Of a stretch of 34,447 bases of DNA, positions 24,901 to 33,949 are shown piece after piece. The notes under the pieces were generated by a model that did no database searches, was not told the origin of the DNA, and saw nothing but the letters and a program-made list of their open reading frames with translations. The stretch is taken from the NCBI GenBank assembly GCA_905207705.1, contig CAJLMA010000016.1:1-34447 (forward strand). The letters are read 5' to 3'. Within the stretch, counting starts at the first letter, position 1; each line of letters opens with the position of its first letter. This stretch comes from an uncultured Prevotellaceae bacterium (GTDB lineage: Bacteria; Bacteroidota; Bacteroidia; Bacteroidales; Muribaculaceae). Both the position numbers and the translations under genes were made by a program.

Positions 24901-25208
24901 ATGTAATTTTCACCTAATCGTAGTGTGATACCCTCGAAGATGGCTTTTTTGTAGCCTATGTAGTTGACTTCGACGGTATAAGGGCCGCCTGTACGGAGTC
25001 CTTGTAAATTGAAAGAGCCCTCTTCGTTCGTAGCTACAACGTAGTCAGAACCAGAAGGCTCGTGTTTTACATAGACTGTGGCACCAATTACAGGCTCGTC
25101 ACCGGCAAGCACTTTCCCTTGCATGCTTGAGGTGGTAACTTGAGCATTCATGATTGCAACAAACATGAGTAGTAATGTTGCGACATAAAAACGCTTGATT
25201 TTTCCCAT
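21936..25208 (-). CDS. Oar-like TonB-dependent receptor
   Basis: A 1090-aa outer-membrane protein. Residues 1-23 are a signal peptide. Residues ~30-110 form a carboxypeptidase-regulatory-like beta-sandwich (GKVLAGDEPVIGATVYVKHE, TNEEGSFNLQGLRTGGPYTV). The plug follows (about 115-240: LDEVVITANRPSEQLG, FAGRDGRYNNVTIDGASLNN, DAIEEISVNVSPFDVKYSSF, GASINAVTKSGTNEFKG), then a large barrel ending WQIQFGAKITF. The long form without a SusD partner matches the Oar/OmpA-related receptor group. Its ligand is unknown; Oar-type proteins elsewhere are linked to adhesion, protease export or nutrient uptake. It is a single-gene unit with its own -7 element and a strong terminator. Confidence 0.92.
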   Translation of the reverse strand: MGKIKRFYVATLLLMFVAIMNAQVTTSSMQGKVLAGDEPVIGATVYVKHEPSGSDYVVATNEEGSFNLQGLRTGGPYTVEVNYIGYKKAIFEGITLRLGENYILNVYLEETSEMLDEVVITANRPSEQLGTNTAVSQRQIETLPTINRSIDDFTKLSPFAGSSNSFAGRDGRYNNVTIDGASLNNRFGLNTNNFPSGDAQPISLDAIEEISVNVSPFDVKYSSFTGASINAVTKSGTNEFKGSVYTYQKPDGWAGSHIGENSISNFDTYRSQMYGLTLGGPILKNKLFFFVSAEYEKSQEPGILWKPSTDGESNSANHISRTTYADLETMSNFLRQNYNYDPGQYSAFDPFQSENWKLMARVDWNINQNHNISVRFNTVNSKNDQSISSTSSVITRTNSGRYSIDSFAFGNSNYSFNDVVTSISGEWNGRLSDNVQNKLLATYTHIANTRNTKGADMPMVDIYKDGRQYMTFGTELFSPYNKVENNVASIVDNVNISLGNHFLTAGFSFEYQYFMNSYLRAPYGYYRYDSMEDFMNGAQPALYGITYGYNGQTAPGAELSFGMTGLYIQDEWTINPNFRLTGGLRIDVPTYFDDLNGNPAIANETFLNGERVDVSKWPSAKVLWSPRVGFNWDVLGNDKVVITGGTGIFTGMLPFVWFTNQPTNAGQMQNMVEFTREQLPANFKYNPNWRETLEKYPDMFPSVPGETVPGAIAFVDPDFKLPQVWRSSINAEIQLPYDFQLSVGAMYTRDIYNVVQKNINLADPVGVYEDQPGRVFWDNSTSKDANGNTIYGNRVNSKTNTVIKLTNGDKKGYQYSFNFVLTKKLDFGLTGSFGYTYSMAKDLTANPGSSAASVWQNNVAINSLNDPELSYSLFSTPHRLVGNLSYELQSGIMKSTFSLFYTGAPQGRYSYTYYNDMNGDGNYSDLIYIPATKDELNFVDVVDNGEVVYSAQQQAEDFWNYVNNDKYLKNHKGEYAQRNAGLMPWLHRFDFRYAQDYDIKIGQRNYGLQLSVTVLNIGNLFKSTWGAYRTSGLTSYDNVQILQTTSKVGEKLAYQVNAESHEEFIENTRWTPETTTGSAWQIQFGAKITF

Positions 25209-25249
25209 AAAGTTTTAAAATTTTGGTAAATGATTCATTTAATCACCTG

Positions 25250-25257
25250 CAAAGTTA
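25250..25257 (-). promoter_or_regulatory. -7 element for the Oar-like receptor gene
   Basis: TAACTTTG read on the minus strand, 42 bp upstream of the ATG at 25208. No good -33 at standard spacing. The rest of 25209-25448 is AT-rich and shows nothing else I can name. Confidence 0.5.
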
Positions 25258-25448
25258 CGCACTATATTTTAAACTTTTGTAACAATATTATTACAATTTT
25301 GTTTAATGAGAGTTCTTTTGACCGGCCAAACAGGTGTTTATGGGATTAAAATCACCTCATGTATTATTATTTTGTGTTGAGATAATATGTTAATATATAA
25401 TGAATTATGCGACTGACAGGCATGTGTGTCCATCAAAGAACAGAAATT

Positions 25449-26786
25449 TTATATTTTTTTGCCTTTCCAGCGGCCGCTGCGCAGATACAATAGGGAAAAT
25501 GCCACTATGCACAGGCCATATACATGCTCGGATGTCCAGCACAATGCCACGTCGACTTTCATCCATCCTATTATTATGCTGCAATATAGCACATAAATGA
25601 CGAGAGCCATCATTTCGAGCATGAAGGCCATGCGTGTGTTTCCTGTTCCCGAAATTGACTGGAAGCATATTTGGGCTGGGACAGTGAAAATATAGGATGT
25701 GCATAGCACCCACAGGGATGCCACGGCACCGTCTATGAGGTTTGGTATATCGGTATATACGCTTAATATCAGTGTCGGGAATGCAAGGAATATGATGATC
25801 GGAATCAATATCGACAGGTAGGCGAGGCGCAAATGCTGTTTGATGGTCGGGATTACGCTTTCGGTGTTTCCCGAGCCAATCAAGTTGCTGACGAGCGAGC
25901 TGCAAGTGGCCGCAAATGCCGATATTATCATGAAAAGCAGGCCTGAGATGCTGCGTATGATGTTGGTTATGGCAAGCGGCTCTTTGCCAAGGTGCTCGAT
26001 GAAGAGGAAAAAGAGGAACCATGTGGAAAGAGAAATGAAACTTTGCACCATTGTCCAGAACGATACCGGGAATATTTTCTTGAGCGTGGCAAAGTGGAAC
26101 TTTGCAAGGCGGTTAAGCGCGTACTTGCGGCAATCGATGCGGCGCGACGTGTATATGATGAAGAATATGAGCGAAACCATCTCGGCCAGTGTTGAGCCGA
26201 GGGCGGCACCGCCGATGCCCATTGCCGGGAATCCGAATTTCCCGAAAATCAAGACGTAATTGAACACCACGTTAGACAGTACCATGACCACCGAGTTGAG
26301 AGTCAATGTCTTGGTGTGGGTGCTGCTTATGTAGAATGCCCTGAACATGGCGGCAGCAAAAGCGAAAAAGAGTCCGAAGATGCGCCATTCTATGTAGCTT
26401 TCGGCCGCGCGGTATATATCGGGGTCGGAAATCATTGCTCCGAGCAGTTGCGGAGAAAAGGCATTTGTGGCAGTGAATGCCACTATGGCAAGTGCCATTA
26501 GGAAATACAGGCCGTGGTAGAACACTTCTCCCATTTTCTTATATTCCTGCTCGCCGTTGCGCCGGGCCATGATGATTTGTGCCCCGGTTGTGAATCCGAA
26601 ACCGAGCATGAAAATCACTACATAGTACACGCCGGCAAGCGCCGATGCCCCAAGCTCCACTTCACCAACATGGCCAAGGAAAATGGTGTCGGTAACACCG
26701 ATCATTTGTTCCATGACAAGGCTTATGAGGCAAGGATAGGCAATTTTCCAGATTTCTTTATTTGTATATACTGTTTTTGCAGCCAT
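25449..26786 (-). CDS. MATE family efflux transporter
   Basis: A 445-aa inner-membrane protein with about 12 transmembrane helices, arranged as two related halves. The N-terminal half has PCLISLVMEQMIGVTDTIFL and the glycine-rich GAQIIMARRNGEQEY; the second half has a matching FWTMVQSFISLSTWFLFFLF. MATE proteins expel cationic drugs or metabolites in exchange for Na+ or H+. The frame extends upstream to 26867, but I chose ATG 26786 (MAAKTVYTNKEIWK) because the promoter -7 lies at 26812-26805 and conserved sequence starts there. The substrate is not predictable. Confidence 0.9.
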   Translation of the reverse strand: MAAKTVYTNKEIWKIAYPCLISLVMEQMIGVTDTIFLGHVGEVELGASALAGVYYVVIFMLGFGFTTGAQIIMARRNGEQEYKKMGEVFYHGLYFLMALAIVAFTATNAFSPQLLGAMISDPDIYRAAESYIEWRIFGLFFAFAAAMFRAFYISSTHTKTLTLNSVVMVLSNVVFNYVLIFGKFGFPAMGIGGAALGSTLAEMVSLIFFIIYTSRRIDCRKYALNRLAKFHFATLKKIFPVSFWTMVQSFISLSTWFLFFLFIEHLGKEPLAITNIIRSISGLLFMIISAFAATCSSLVSNLIGSGNTESVIPTIKQHLRLAYLSILIPIIIFLAFPTLILSVYTDIPNLIDGAVASLWVLCTSYIFTVPAQICFQSISGTGNTRMAFMLEMMALVIYVLYCSIIIGWMKVDVALCWTSEHVYGLCIVAFSLLYLRSGRWKGKKI

Positions 26787-26804
26787 AAAATGTAATTTGG
26801 TCTG

Positions 26805-26812
26805 CAAAATTA
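26805..26812 (-). promoter_or_regulatory. -7 element for the MATE gene
   Basis: TAATTTTG on the minus strand ends 18 bp before the chosen ATG (26786). It lies inside the longer frame, which argues against a start at 26867. Confidence 0.5.
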
Positions 26813-26882
26813 GTACAAAAACGTAACAAAAAGAAAAAACAGGCCGGCCTGTGAGGTTCCCTTGCAAAGCCTTTTGACTCGT

Positions 26883-27530
26883 TTACCCGGCCATTGCCCG
26901 GCCGATTATGTCGGTGAGTATAGGGCGCATTCCGCCGATGAAGCATTCAACGGCAATCACCATCAGGATGAGACCCATGAGGCGCATTATCACGTTGTTG
27001 CCGGTCTTGCCGAGGAAGCGGAGCAGCGATGCCGACGCGCACAGGATGACAAACGACACGAAACTTGTGAAAACGATGACACCGAGCATTACCAATTTTG
27101 TCATGTTGTCGGGGGCATCCTGCATCAAGGTTATTACGGTCGCTATCGCTCCGGGGCCGCACAACAGCGGAATGGCAAGCGGTGTGACGGTGATGTTGTC
27201 ACTGTAGGAGCCACGTTCCGAGTCGTTCATTTTCATGTTGGTGAGACGGGCTTGCAGCATGTCGTAGCCTATCTTGAAGATTATTATGCCGCCTACGATG
27301 CGGAATCCGTTGGTGGAAATGCCGAAAAACCGGAATAGGAATTTGCCCGACACGGCAAACAAGATAAGGAGCAGGCATGTCACCATGCAAGCCTTGAAGG
27401 CAATGCGGCGGCGTTCGCTGTTTTTCAGCCCGTCGGTCATTTCAAGGAAGACCGGCATCACGCCCAGCGGATCCATTAACGTGAACAGCGACGTGAAGGC
27501 TATCACGGCATAGGTGAAAATATTGTCCAT
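26883..27530 (-). CDS. MarC family integral membrane protein
   Basis: A 215-aa protein with about six transmembrane helices. Family features include FTSLFTLMDPLGVMPVFLEM near the N-terminus, RIVGGIIIFKIGYDML, and TVTPLAIPLLCGPGAIATVI, where the PLAxPLLxGPGAI motif is diagnostic. MarC proteins sit in the inner membrane; their role is unclear, and an early link to multiple antibiotic resistance was not upheld. The open frame extends to 27587, but ATG 27530 (MDNIFTYAVIAFTSLF) fits the family start. A weak promoter-like pair (TCATTTTG at 27578-27571) lies upstream. Confidence 0.9.
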   Translation of the reverse strand: MDNIFTYAVIAFTSLFTLMDPLGVMPVFLEMTDGLKNSERRRIAFKACMVTCLLLILFAVSGKFLFRFFGISTNGFRIVGGIIIFKIGYDMLQARLTNMKMNDSERGSYSDNITVTPLAIPLLCGPGAIATVITLMQDAPDNMTKLVMLGVIVFTSFVSFVILCASASLLRFLGKTGNNVIMRLMGLILMVIAVECFIGGMRPILTDIIGRAMAG

Positions 27531-27606
27531 GACATTAATGCGTGAAAAACATTCATCGACACGGGTATTGCAAAATGAGTGCCACACTCGCGATTTGGCA
27601 CAAAAA

Positions 27607-27640
27607 AAGAGGATGCACTTGGAATGAAGTGCATCCTCTT
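27607..27640 (-). terminator. Terminator of the susCD unit
   Basis: A 14-bp perfect stem (27607-27620 with 27627-27640) around a 6-base loop, followed on the minus strand by a T-run (complement of the A-tract at 27602-27608). It lies 25 bp after the susD stop. Confidence 0.9.
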
Positions 27641-27665
27641 GAAGGTCTTTATGTCTTGTCAGGCA

Positions 27666-29582
27666 TTATTCTTGGGTCGAATCCCACCAAACAGGCAATG
27701 TGCAAATTTGGCGAGAAGAGTACCATGCACCACCATCGGTCGGCAATTCGAGAGCTCCCGGCACTTCGCTACCGATTGCTTCGAGGTTGGCGTAGTTGTA
27801 ATCGGTTTCATAAGAAGCCTGTCCCCAGCGGCGTGGTAACTTGTCTTGAGGCAAGTAATCCCAGAATGCCGGGCTGTTCTTGTATTCATAAGGCTTGTCC
27901 CAGCCAATGAATACATTAGGATCCCAATCGTGACGGCGCATGTCGTTCCATAATTCAACAGAATAGAGCATTGCAATCATTTTCTGTGTCATGATATGTC
28001 CCATTGTGATATCGCCAGCGTTTCCTATGCCGTTGTTCAAGAAGTTTTCGATGTCTTCTTGTTTCATAGGAGTGAATGACGGGCAGTCGGCCAAGTCTTC
28101 GTTTTCACCTACCCATGTCTGAAGCTGGTCGTTAACGAAGTCGATGTTTGCTTTGATACCGTTTTTATAAGCATTGAAGGCACCACCCTTGTCACCTCGG
28201 CGCATCAAGACTTCGGCGCGGATGAAGCAAGCTTCGGCGTAAGAAGCCATGACTGTCGGAGTGTTTGGACGAACATGGAATACACCGCTGATAGCGGTAG
28301 CGTCGTCATTTTCATCGTAACGGTACATCAAGTCGCGGAATCCGTTGTAGCCTTCGCTACCGCTGCGCACCTGTACATATACTGTATCACCAAGACGTTG
28401 GGCGGCGGTCGTTGCGCAATATTTGGTGCGTGGCGGAATGATTACGTCGTAAGAACCACCTTCTCCCGAAACAGTTATTGTTATGGCAGAGTCGGCAGCG
28501 TTGTAAGATACTGCAAACGGGCCGCTGCTGCTCAATATGTTGGATTGTAGGTCGACCCCGAGTGAACGACGCCACAAGCCATCGTCCGACCACTTGATTT
28601 CGGCAGGAGAATTAGCCGACTTTTGAGAGCGGGTCCAAGGGATGAACTTGTCGGCACGCGGGTCTTCAACACCGTAATTTTTGAAATTGGTAAGTAGATC
28701 GCAGAACCACTTGGAAACATAATAGTTACTGTTCATTCCGACGCATGAGAACATTGCAGAATAGTCGACGGTTTCATTCCATCCTTGCACATCGTGGGTG
28801 TTACCATTGGTATCGGTATGCCTGATCAACGTGTTGTCGGCATTGCTTTGTTGGGCGAGGTCAAGGCAGCGGAGTATTTCGTCCGGGTCATATTTACCTT
28901 CTTTGTAAGAACCCTGTTGCTTCTTTGAAAGGTGGTTCAACCAGCGAGCCTTCAACAAGTAACACATTTTTAGCCATTTGTCGGTGCTACCTCCGTTCCA
29001 ACTGTCACCAATCGCAAGCTCCACTGCGCCGTCTTCTTGGGTGCGTTGGAAAAGTTCGATGGCTTCTTCAAGCTCTGACACGCAGCCGAGGAATACTTCC
29101 TTGCCGGTGTTGTAGGCCGGTGCTACTATTGATGAGGTGAGGGCTTCTTCATAAGGAATTTCACCGAATATGTCGACCATTTCCATGAAGCCGAATGCAC
29201 GCATGTACTTGGCAACGGCGGCATAATGGTAGGCTCCTGCTGCCATCGCATCGTCATACATGGCTTGCAAGTTGCTTCCGCAAGGCACGAAGAACCATTG
29301 CTGGCAGTTTGCTGCACGGTTGGTTACGCTGAAGTTCCACTTCGTGGCACCGCCTTCACGGGTATTTGTGCCGACGACCAATCCGCAGTAGTAGTCAACG
29401 TTGCTGGCGGTAATCATATATCCGTGTTCGAGGTAGAACTGGCACCAAGGCAGGCGGTAGTAATAGGCCGCATCCTCCGAAGCCGGGGTGTTTGGGTTTT
29501 GGTTAATGTCGAGCCAGTCGTTGCAAGAAACGAGCGACAGGCAAGCCACTATTCCTAAAGATAACTTTTTATATAGTTTCAT
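27666..29582 (-). CDS. SusD/RagB family outer-membrane lipoprotein
   Basis: A 638-aa ligand-binding lipoprotein that caps the SusC-type channel on the cell surface. The signal peptide ends in a lipobox with C20 (SLVSC-NDWLDINQNPNTP), a classic SusD start. TPR-like helices follow (AMYDDAMAAGAYHYAAVAKY, MRAFGFMEMVDIFGEIPYEE), and the C-terminal part carries RAEVLMRRGDKGGAFNAYKNG and MLYSVELWNDMRRHDWDPN. The length is larger than SusD itself (551 aa) but common for the RagB/SusD-like_2 type. It follows the SusC gene by 32 bp and ends in a strong terminator. No glycoside hydrolase or sensor gene is in the window, so the substrate cannot be assigned. Confidence 0.93.
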   Translation of the reverse strand: MKLYKKLSLGIVACLSLVSCNDWLDINQNPNTPASEDAAYYYRLPWCQFYLEHGYMITASNVDYYCGLVVGTNTREGGATKWNFSVTNRAANCQQWFFVPCGSNLQAMYDDAMAAGAYHYAAVAKYMRAFGFMEMVDIFGEIPYEEALTSSIVAPAYNTGKEVFLGCVSELEEAIELFQRTQEDGAVELAIGDSWNGGSTDKWLKMCYLLKARWLNHLSKKQQGSYKEGKYDPDEILRCLDLAQQSNADNTLIRHTDTNGNTHDVQGWNETVDYSAMFSCVGMNSNYYVSKWFCDLLTNFKNYGVEDPRADKFIPWTRSQKSANSPAEIKWSDDGLWRRSLGVDLQSNILSSSGPFAVSYNAADSAITITVSGEGGSYDVIIPPRTKYCATTAAQRLGDTVYVQVRSGSEGYNGFRDLMYRYDENDDATAISGVFHVRPNTPTVMASYAEACFIRAEVLMRRGDKGGAFNAYKNGIKANIDFVNDQLQTWVGENEDLADCPSFTPMKQEDIENFLNNGIGNAGDITMGHIMTQKMIAMLYSVELWNDMRRHDWDPNVFIGWDKPYEYKNSPAFWDYLPQDKLPRRWGQASYETDYNYANLEAIGSEVPGALELPTDGGAWYSSRQICTLPVWWDSTQE

Positions 29583-29614
29583 ATTGTTTTAGTATTTAAA
29601 AGTGACACAAGAAA

Positions 29615-32600
29615 TTAGAACGTTAGATTAACTCCGAACGAGAAACTTGCCGTTGAAGGAACTCCACAGTAGTCGATGCCAACCGATGAAGAACCTACTG
29701 AACCAGAGCTTAGAGCCGACTCGGGATCACCGTCGTAGTTGGTGAACAACAATATGTTGTTGGCCGTGGCAGTGACGCTGGCACGCTTGATGACTTTGGT
29801 CTTAGCAAGGATAGATTCCGGTAATTGGTATGACAGAGATATTGTGCGCAAGCGCAAAGAATTAACCTTTGTGATGAAGTTGGCTGCTTCAACAGGGTAG
29901 TAATTCTGCCAATAGTTGTTGATGATGGTTGCACCACTTGTTTCACGGCCGTTGTACATGTAAATCTGGTCGGCAAAGAATTCGAAGCGGGCATCTTGAT
30001 ATACAGGATTGTCGGTTGTTCCGACGTTTTGAGCTCCTGTGATAACGAGGTGGTCGCGGCCTTCGGTGCGTTCGCTCATACCTGCAACTGTCATTTCGTA
30101 TTGAGTGCCATTGTAAACGTCGCCGCCGAAACGGAATTCCCACAACATGTTGAATGTCCAGTTCTTCCAAGTGACGGTGTTGTTCCAACCACCTTGTACG
30201 CGTGGCTCGCGGTTACCAATCTGTATGGTCGTTACGTCTTTGTCACCTGTTGGCATTCCGTTGGCATCGAGTATTACGCGGCCATCGGGAGTGCGGCTCC
30301 ATACGCTACCTGAGATTGCCATGAAGTCACCGTTATTGTAGGAAGCAGCCTTTGCATTTCCGACCTGAGCGTCGGTTACATAAAGGATGTCCACGCCCGG
30401 AAGCAAGTTGCCTACGGTACCACGGTTTCCGTAAAGGTTGATGTTGGATTCCCAAGTCCAGTCTTTTGTAGCGACAGGTACGCCGCCGATGCTTAATTCC
30501 ATACCCTTGTTGTAAATGTCACCGGCATTTACTCGACGCAAGATGTAACCGATGGAGTTGGACAAGCGCGGGCTCATGATCTGGTCGTAAGAGTTGTTGG
30601 TGTAGTAAGCGTAGTCAAAGCGTAAACGGTTGTTGAAGAAGCGCAATTCAAGACCCAATTCGGTCGACTCTGTGATTTCGGGTCTCAAATACGGGTTACC
30701 TGCTTCCCAGTTGTTACCCATACCGGTGTGGTTGCCGATAAATGTTCCGACAGGCCACAAGTAAGTGTTGGTCTGATACGGGTCGGTGTCCTTACCCACG
30801 CGGGCCCAAGAAGCGCGGATGCGTCCGAATGAAAGGATATCGTCGTCCATCCAGCCATGGTCTTGCAAGAATTGAGTGAACACGATTGCACCACCCACCG
30901 AGGGATAGAAGTAGGAACGGTTGTCGATAGGAAGTGTAGAGGTCCAGTCGTTACGTCCTGTTACGGTCAAGAATACGGTGTTTTTCCAGTCGGCGCGGAA
31001 TTCACCGAACACGCCGAGAAGTCTCTTGCGTGACTTGATGTTCTGGAAGTCGCGGTTGGTGTCGAGCGCGTTGTCAAATGAATAGAATCCCGGCACTGTG
31101 AAGTCCCAAGCCATGCGGTAGTTGGTGTCTATCTTGGTGTCGTCGGTCGAAGTGCCGAGCATCAAGTTGAAGTTGAAGTCGCCGAATTGCTTGTTGAAGT
31201 TGGTCATCAAGTTGGTAGTGAGGTATTGGTAGCGTTGAGAGTTTTCGCTGTACATACCATTCTGCCAAGCTTCTTTGTAAACACCGCCTTCACCGATTGT
31301 AGTCGAGTTTTCGGTAGTATAGGAGTCCATACCCATGCGGAATGAGATCCACCACCAGTCGGTAATATCGGCACGAATGCTGAAGTTTCCTGTGAAGCGT
31401 TCGGTATTATCTTCGAGTTTGTTACGGTTGAGTATCCAATACGGGTTGTCGCGTTCCTCAGTAACATCGAGACGTTCGCCGAACATGCGATAGCGTGTTC
31501 CGTCTTCATTCAAGTAGTGCTTCATGTCGTCAAACGGGTTCCAGCGGAATACGTTGATCATCGTACCTTGACCACCTGAGCCGTAAAGACCTGCTGAAGT
31601 GAGGGTCTTGTCGGTACGAGCTTGCGAATAAGCGGCATTTGCGCTGAAAGTGAATATTTTCCACTTTTGCTCGCCGTTGAAGCGGAATGTGGTCTTGGTG
31701 TAGCCTGTGGTAGGAATGATACCGTCTTGGTCGTAGAACGAGCCTGAGAGGAAGAACGAGTTGTTCTTGCTACCGCCCGAAACGCTTATGTTGGTATCCC
31801 ATGCGCCACCTTGGTCGAAGAAGTCGCCGATGTTGTCGTATATCTTTTCACCCGGTTGGGCCGGAGCTCCCCATGAGTTGTATGAGAAGTCGTCGTATAC
31901 GGTACTTTCTAATGTGCCGTCATCGTCGTTATAGGTGTCTTGTACGAAACCGTGTTTGTATTTCTTTTGATATTTAGGCAGGTTCTTGGCCCAAGTGGTA
32001 GTGTATTTAGCCGATAAGTTAACTTCCACTGCACCTTCTTTACCTTTCTTGGTGGTGATGATAACGACACCTGCCGAAGCACGCGAACCGTAAAGAGCCG
32101 AAGCGGCCGGGCCTTTCAGCACCGACATGCTCTCGATATCTTCGGGGTTGATATCCATCACACGGTTGGAGTTGGTAGAAGAGGTCGATGTCGTACCGTC
32201 GAAAGCGGAGTTACCGATGACCGAAGTAGAGTTGTCGTAGATGATACCGTCGACAACGAACAAAGGCTGGTTGTCGCGTTCGAGAGATGTACCACCACGC
32301 AAGATGATTTGCGAGCCTGCACCTGCCGCGCCGCTGCCTTGAGTGATGCTCACGCCGGCAATCTTACCCGAGAGGGAGTTGATGGCGTTGGTCGACTTGT
32401 TTTTCATGAGCTCGTCGGAATCGATTTCATCGATTGCGTATCCGAGTGATTTACGGTCTTTCTTGATACCAAGAGCTGTAACCACCACTTCGTCGAGGCT
32501 TGTGGCTCCCGAAGAAAGGGTTATGTGCAACTCTCCCAGAGATGTGATTTGTACTTCTTTGGATTCCTGTCCTACATAAGATATCTCGAGAGTGTCGCCC

Positions 32601-32833
32601 ACTTTGGCGCGGATGTGGAAACGACCTTCGGTATCGGTCGCCATTCCGACGTCGCTACCTTTTACTATTACTTAAGCTCCGATGAGCGGTGCTCCTGATT
32701 CATCAGTCACCACGCCGGTGATTGTGCTGGAGGCTTGTGCCATTGCCGAAAATCCCGAATTCAGCAAGTTTGGAGAAAACGGTGTTCCGCATGCCAGGCA
32801 CATAGCTACTAACAAAGCATACTGTTTCTTCAT
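29615..32833 (-). pseudogene. SusC/RagA-type TonB-dependent receptor with an in-frame stop at codon 54
   Basis: The full frame starts at ATG 32833 and spans 1073 codons: signal peptide (MKKQYALLVAMCLACG...), CarboxypepD-regulatory-like domain (about 36-115), plug (DEVVVTALGIKKDRKSLGYA; SVLKGPAASALYGSRASAGV) and a barrel ending SFSFGVNLTF. Codon 54 (32674-32672) is TAA, inside GVVTDESGAPLIGA-stop-VIVKGSDVGMATDTEGRF, where relatives carry Ser or Thr. Everything else is intact. A restart at ATG 32644 would give 1009 aa with no signal peptide, which could not reach the outer membrane. It may be a recent nonsense mutation (TCA to TAA needs one base), a sequencing error, or a recoded stop. It pairs with the SusD gene 32 bp downstream and, if expressed, imports the SusD ligand. 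Confidence 0.85.
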
Positions 32834-33235
32834 AAGCGAAATGAATTAATTGTTGTCATTTATGAAAATTGTTGAGATTGTTCAATTAATGGATTATAAT
32901 ACCATTTGTCAATTGATAAATAATTACTGCTGCATTTTCGACATGTCGGTATGCAGCTTTTGCATAATGGAATCCGTGTATAGTCTCAGCTTACGCGCTG
33001 ATATAGAACGTGCTGTCTATCCAAATAATCGGCATCACGATGTTGCAAGAGCCTTGTATGGCATTTTTTTCAATGGTAGTTGAATGAGTAATAAAATTCA
33101 TACAAGCATTAATATATGATAAATAAAAATTTTTAATATTTAAGGCGGTCGGAATTAAGTTGTCATTATGCTTTTTTACGGCTGGCAACACAAACTTTCT
33201 CGTCAATTCACTTTTTTCTATCAAAAAAGACTTTT

Positions 33236-33267
33236 CAAATGTATTTAAATAAAATATCACTTCCAAA
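33236..33267 (-). promoter_or_regulatory. Promoter for the susCD unit
   Basis: On the minus strand TTTG (33267-33264), 20 bp, then TACATTTG (33243-33236), a full match to the Bacteroidota consensus. Transcription would begin near 33229, giving a leader of about 395 nt before the susC ATG at 32833. Confidence 0.6.
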
Positions 33268-33389
33268 TAAAATCGGTACTATTTCAAGAAATTTATGTAA
33301 ATAATGTGTGCGAATCCTAAAATAGGATTTAGCGTAGGAAGCCGATGATATCGATAAGTTGATGAAATTTAATATCAGATGACATGATT

Positions 33390-33439
33390 AAGGCGACCAT
33401 CCCGGCTTCGTATGCGTAAGAAGCGTCGGTGGTCGCCTT
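33390..33439 (-). terminator. Hairpin after the small lipoprotein pair
   Basis: AAGGCGACCA (33390-33399) pairs perfectly with TGGTCGCCTT (33430-33439), with partial pairing inside the 30-base loop. It lies 20 bp after the stop of the lipoprotein at 33459. The T-run is short, so termination strength is uncertain. Confidence 0.55.
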
Positions 33440-33458
33440 GTATCGTGTACGGCATGAT

Positions 33459-33941
33459 TCAGATTGCCTGTTGTTGCTCATCGTCGGAGTAAGGTACAAA
33501 TTCGAATGATGCCAAGCCGGTGTCGATTGTCAATGTCTCGTTTTTTACCGAATATAGGAATTGGGTTTGGAATCCTTTAACCTCTTCAGGTGATGTGAAA
33601 GTAAGTATGACAGTGCGCATCAAGTAGGAGTCCCATTCAAAGTCGTAGCTTGTCCATTCCTCGGCTTTTGTGTCGTAGAATGTGTAGGTGCCCACTCCAC
33701 GGGCATCCCAGTAATAATATTCCACTTTTGTTTCGTCGGTGACTTCTTGACCGTTTGTTTTTGCAAGCTTCCAGCTTGTGGCTGCAAGAGGAGTCAGGTA
33801 ATGGACATCGGGGTCGGGGAGGGGAGTCGGTTCTTCATCTTTGAGACAGGATGTCATGAATACTGAGGTAATCATGATTAGTGCCATGGCCATCAGTTGC
33901 ATGGCTCGTGATTTAGTGTGTGTCATTTTTTTGTTATACAT
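33459..33941 (-). CDS. Small lipoprotein of unknown function
   Basis: A 160-aa protein. The signal peptide ends in the lipobox SVFMTSC, with the lipid cysteine at residue 32 from ATG 33941 (residue 27 from ATG 33926), followed by an acidic, proline-rich spacer (LKDEEPTPLPDPDVH). The globular part is beta-rich (TSWKLAKTNGQEVTDETKVE, RTVILTFTSPEEVKGFQTQF, ETLTIDTGLASFEFVPYS) and could be a lipocalin-like barrel. The frame extends upstream to 34106, but that part overlaps the upstream gene and lacks a signal peptide, so I chose 33941, 8 bp after the upstream stop. The two lipoprotein genes form a pair; role unknown. Confidence 0.75.
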   Translation of the reverse strand: MYNKKMTHTKSRAMQLMAMALIMITSVFMTSCLKDEEPTPLPDPDVHYLTPLAATSWKLAKTNGQEVTDETKVEYYYWDARGVGTYTFYDTKAEEWTSYDFEWDSYLMRTVILTFTSPEEVKGFQTQFLYSVKNETLTIDTGLASFEFVPYSDDEQQQAI

Positions 33942-33949
33942 GTTTGTGG

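Larger units (their letters stand above)
32834..33458. other. Gene-free 625-bp region: long leader of susC and terminator of the lipoprotein pair
   Basis: No convincing gene. From right to left it holds the hairpin at 33390-33439, a small perfect inverted repeat AATCCTA/TAGGATT (33313-33319, 33323-33329), the susC promoter at 33236-33267, and then an AT-rich stretch of about 395 bp that would be transcribed as an untranslated leader. The short frames here (32850-33083 plus, 32991-33266 minus) look random. The leader could hold a regulatory RNA, but I see no recognisable riboswitch. Confidence 0.6.

Noticed and set aside
25405..26022. A 205-codon minus-strand frame within the MATE region
   Set aside because: It is in another frame of the same strand as the MATE gene, has no family features and is rich in His, Pro and Arg.
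26786..26867. Extended N-terminus of the MATE transporter
   Set aside because: The extra 27 residues are not family-like and contain the promoter -7 element, so the later ATG was used.
32991..33266. A 91-codon minus-strand frame in the gap upstream of susC
   Set aside because: Its start lies within the susC promoter, and it has no signal peptide, motif or ribosome-binding site.
33313..33329. Small inverted repeat AATCCTA-AAA-TAGGATT as an operator or terminator
   Set aside because: It has a 7-bp AT-rich stem with no T-run and lies upstream of the susC -33 element; too common by chance in AT-rich DNA to call.
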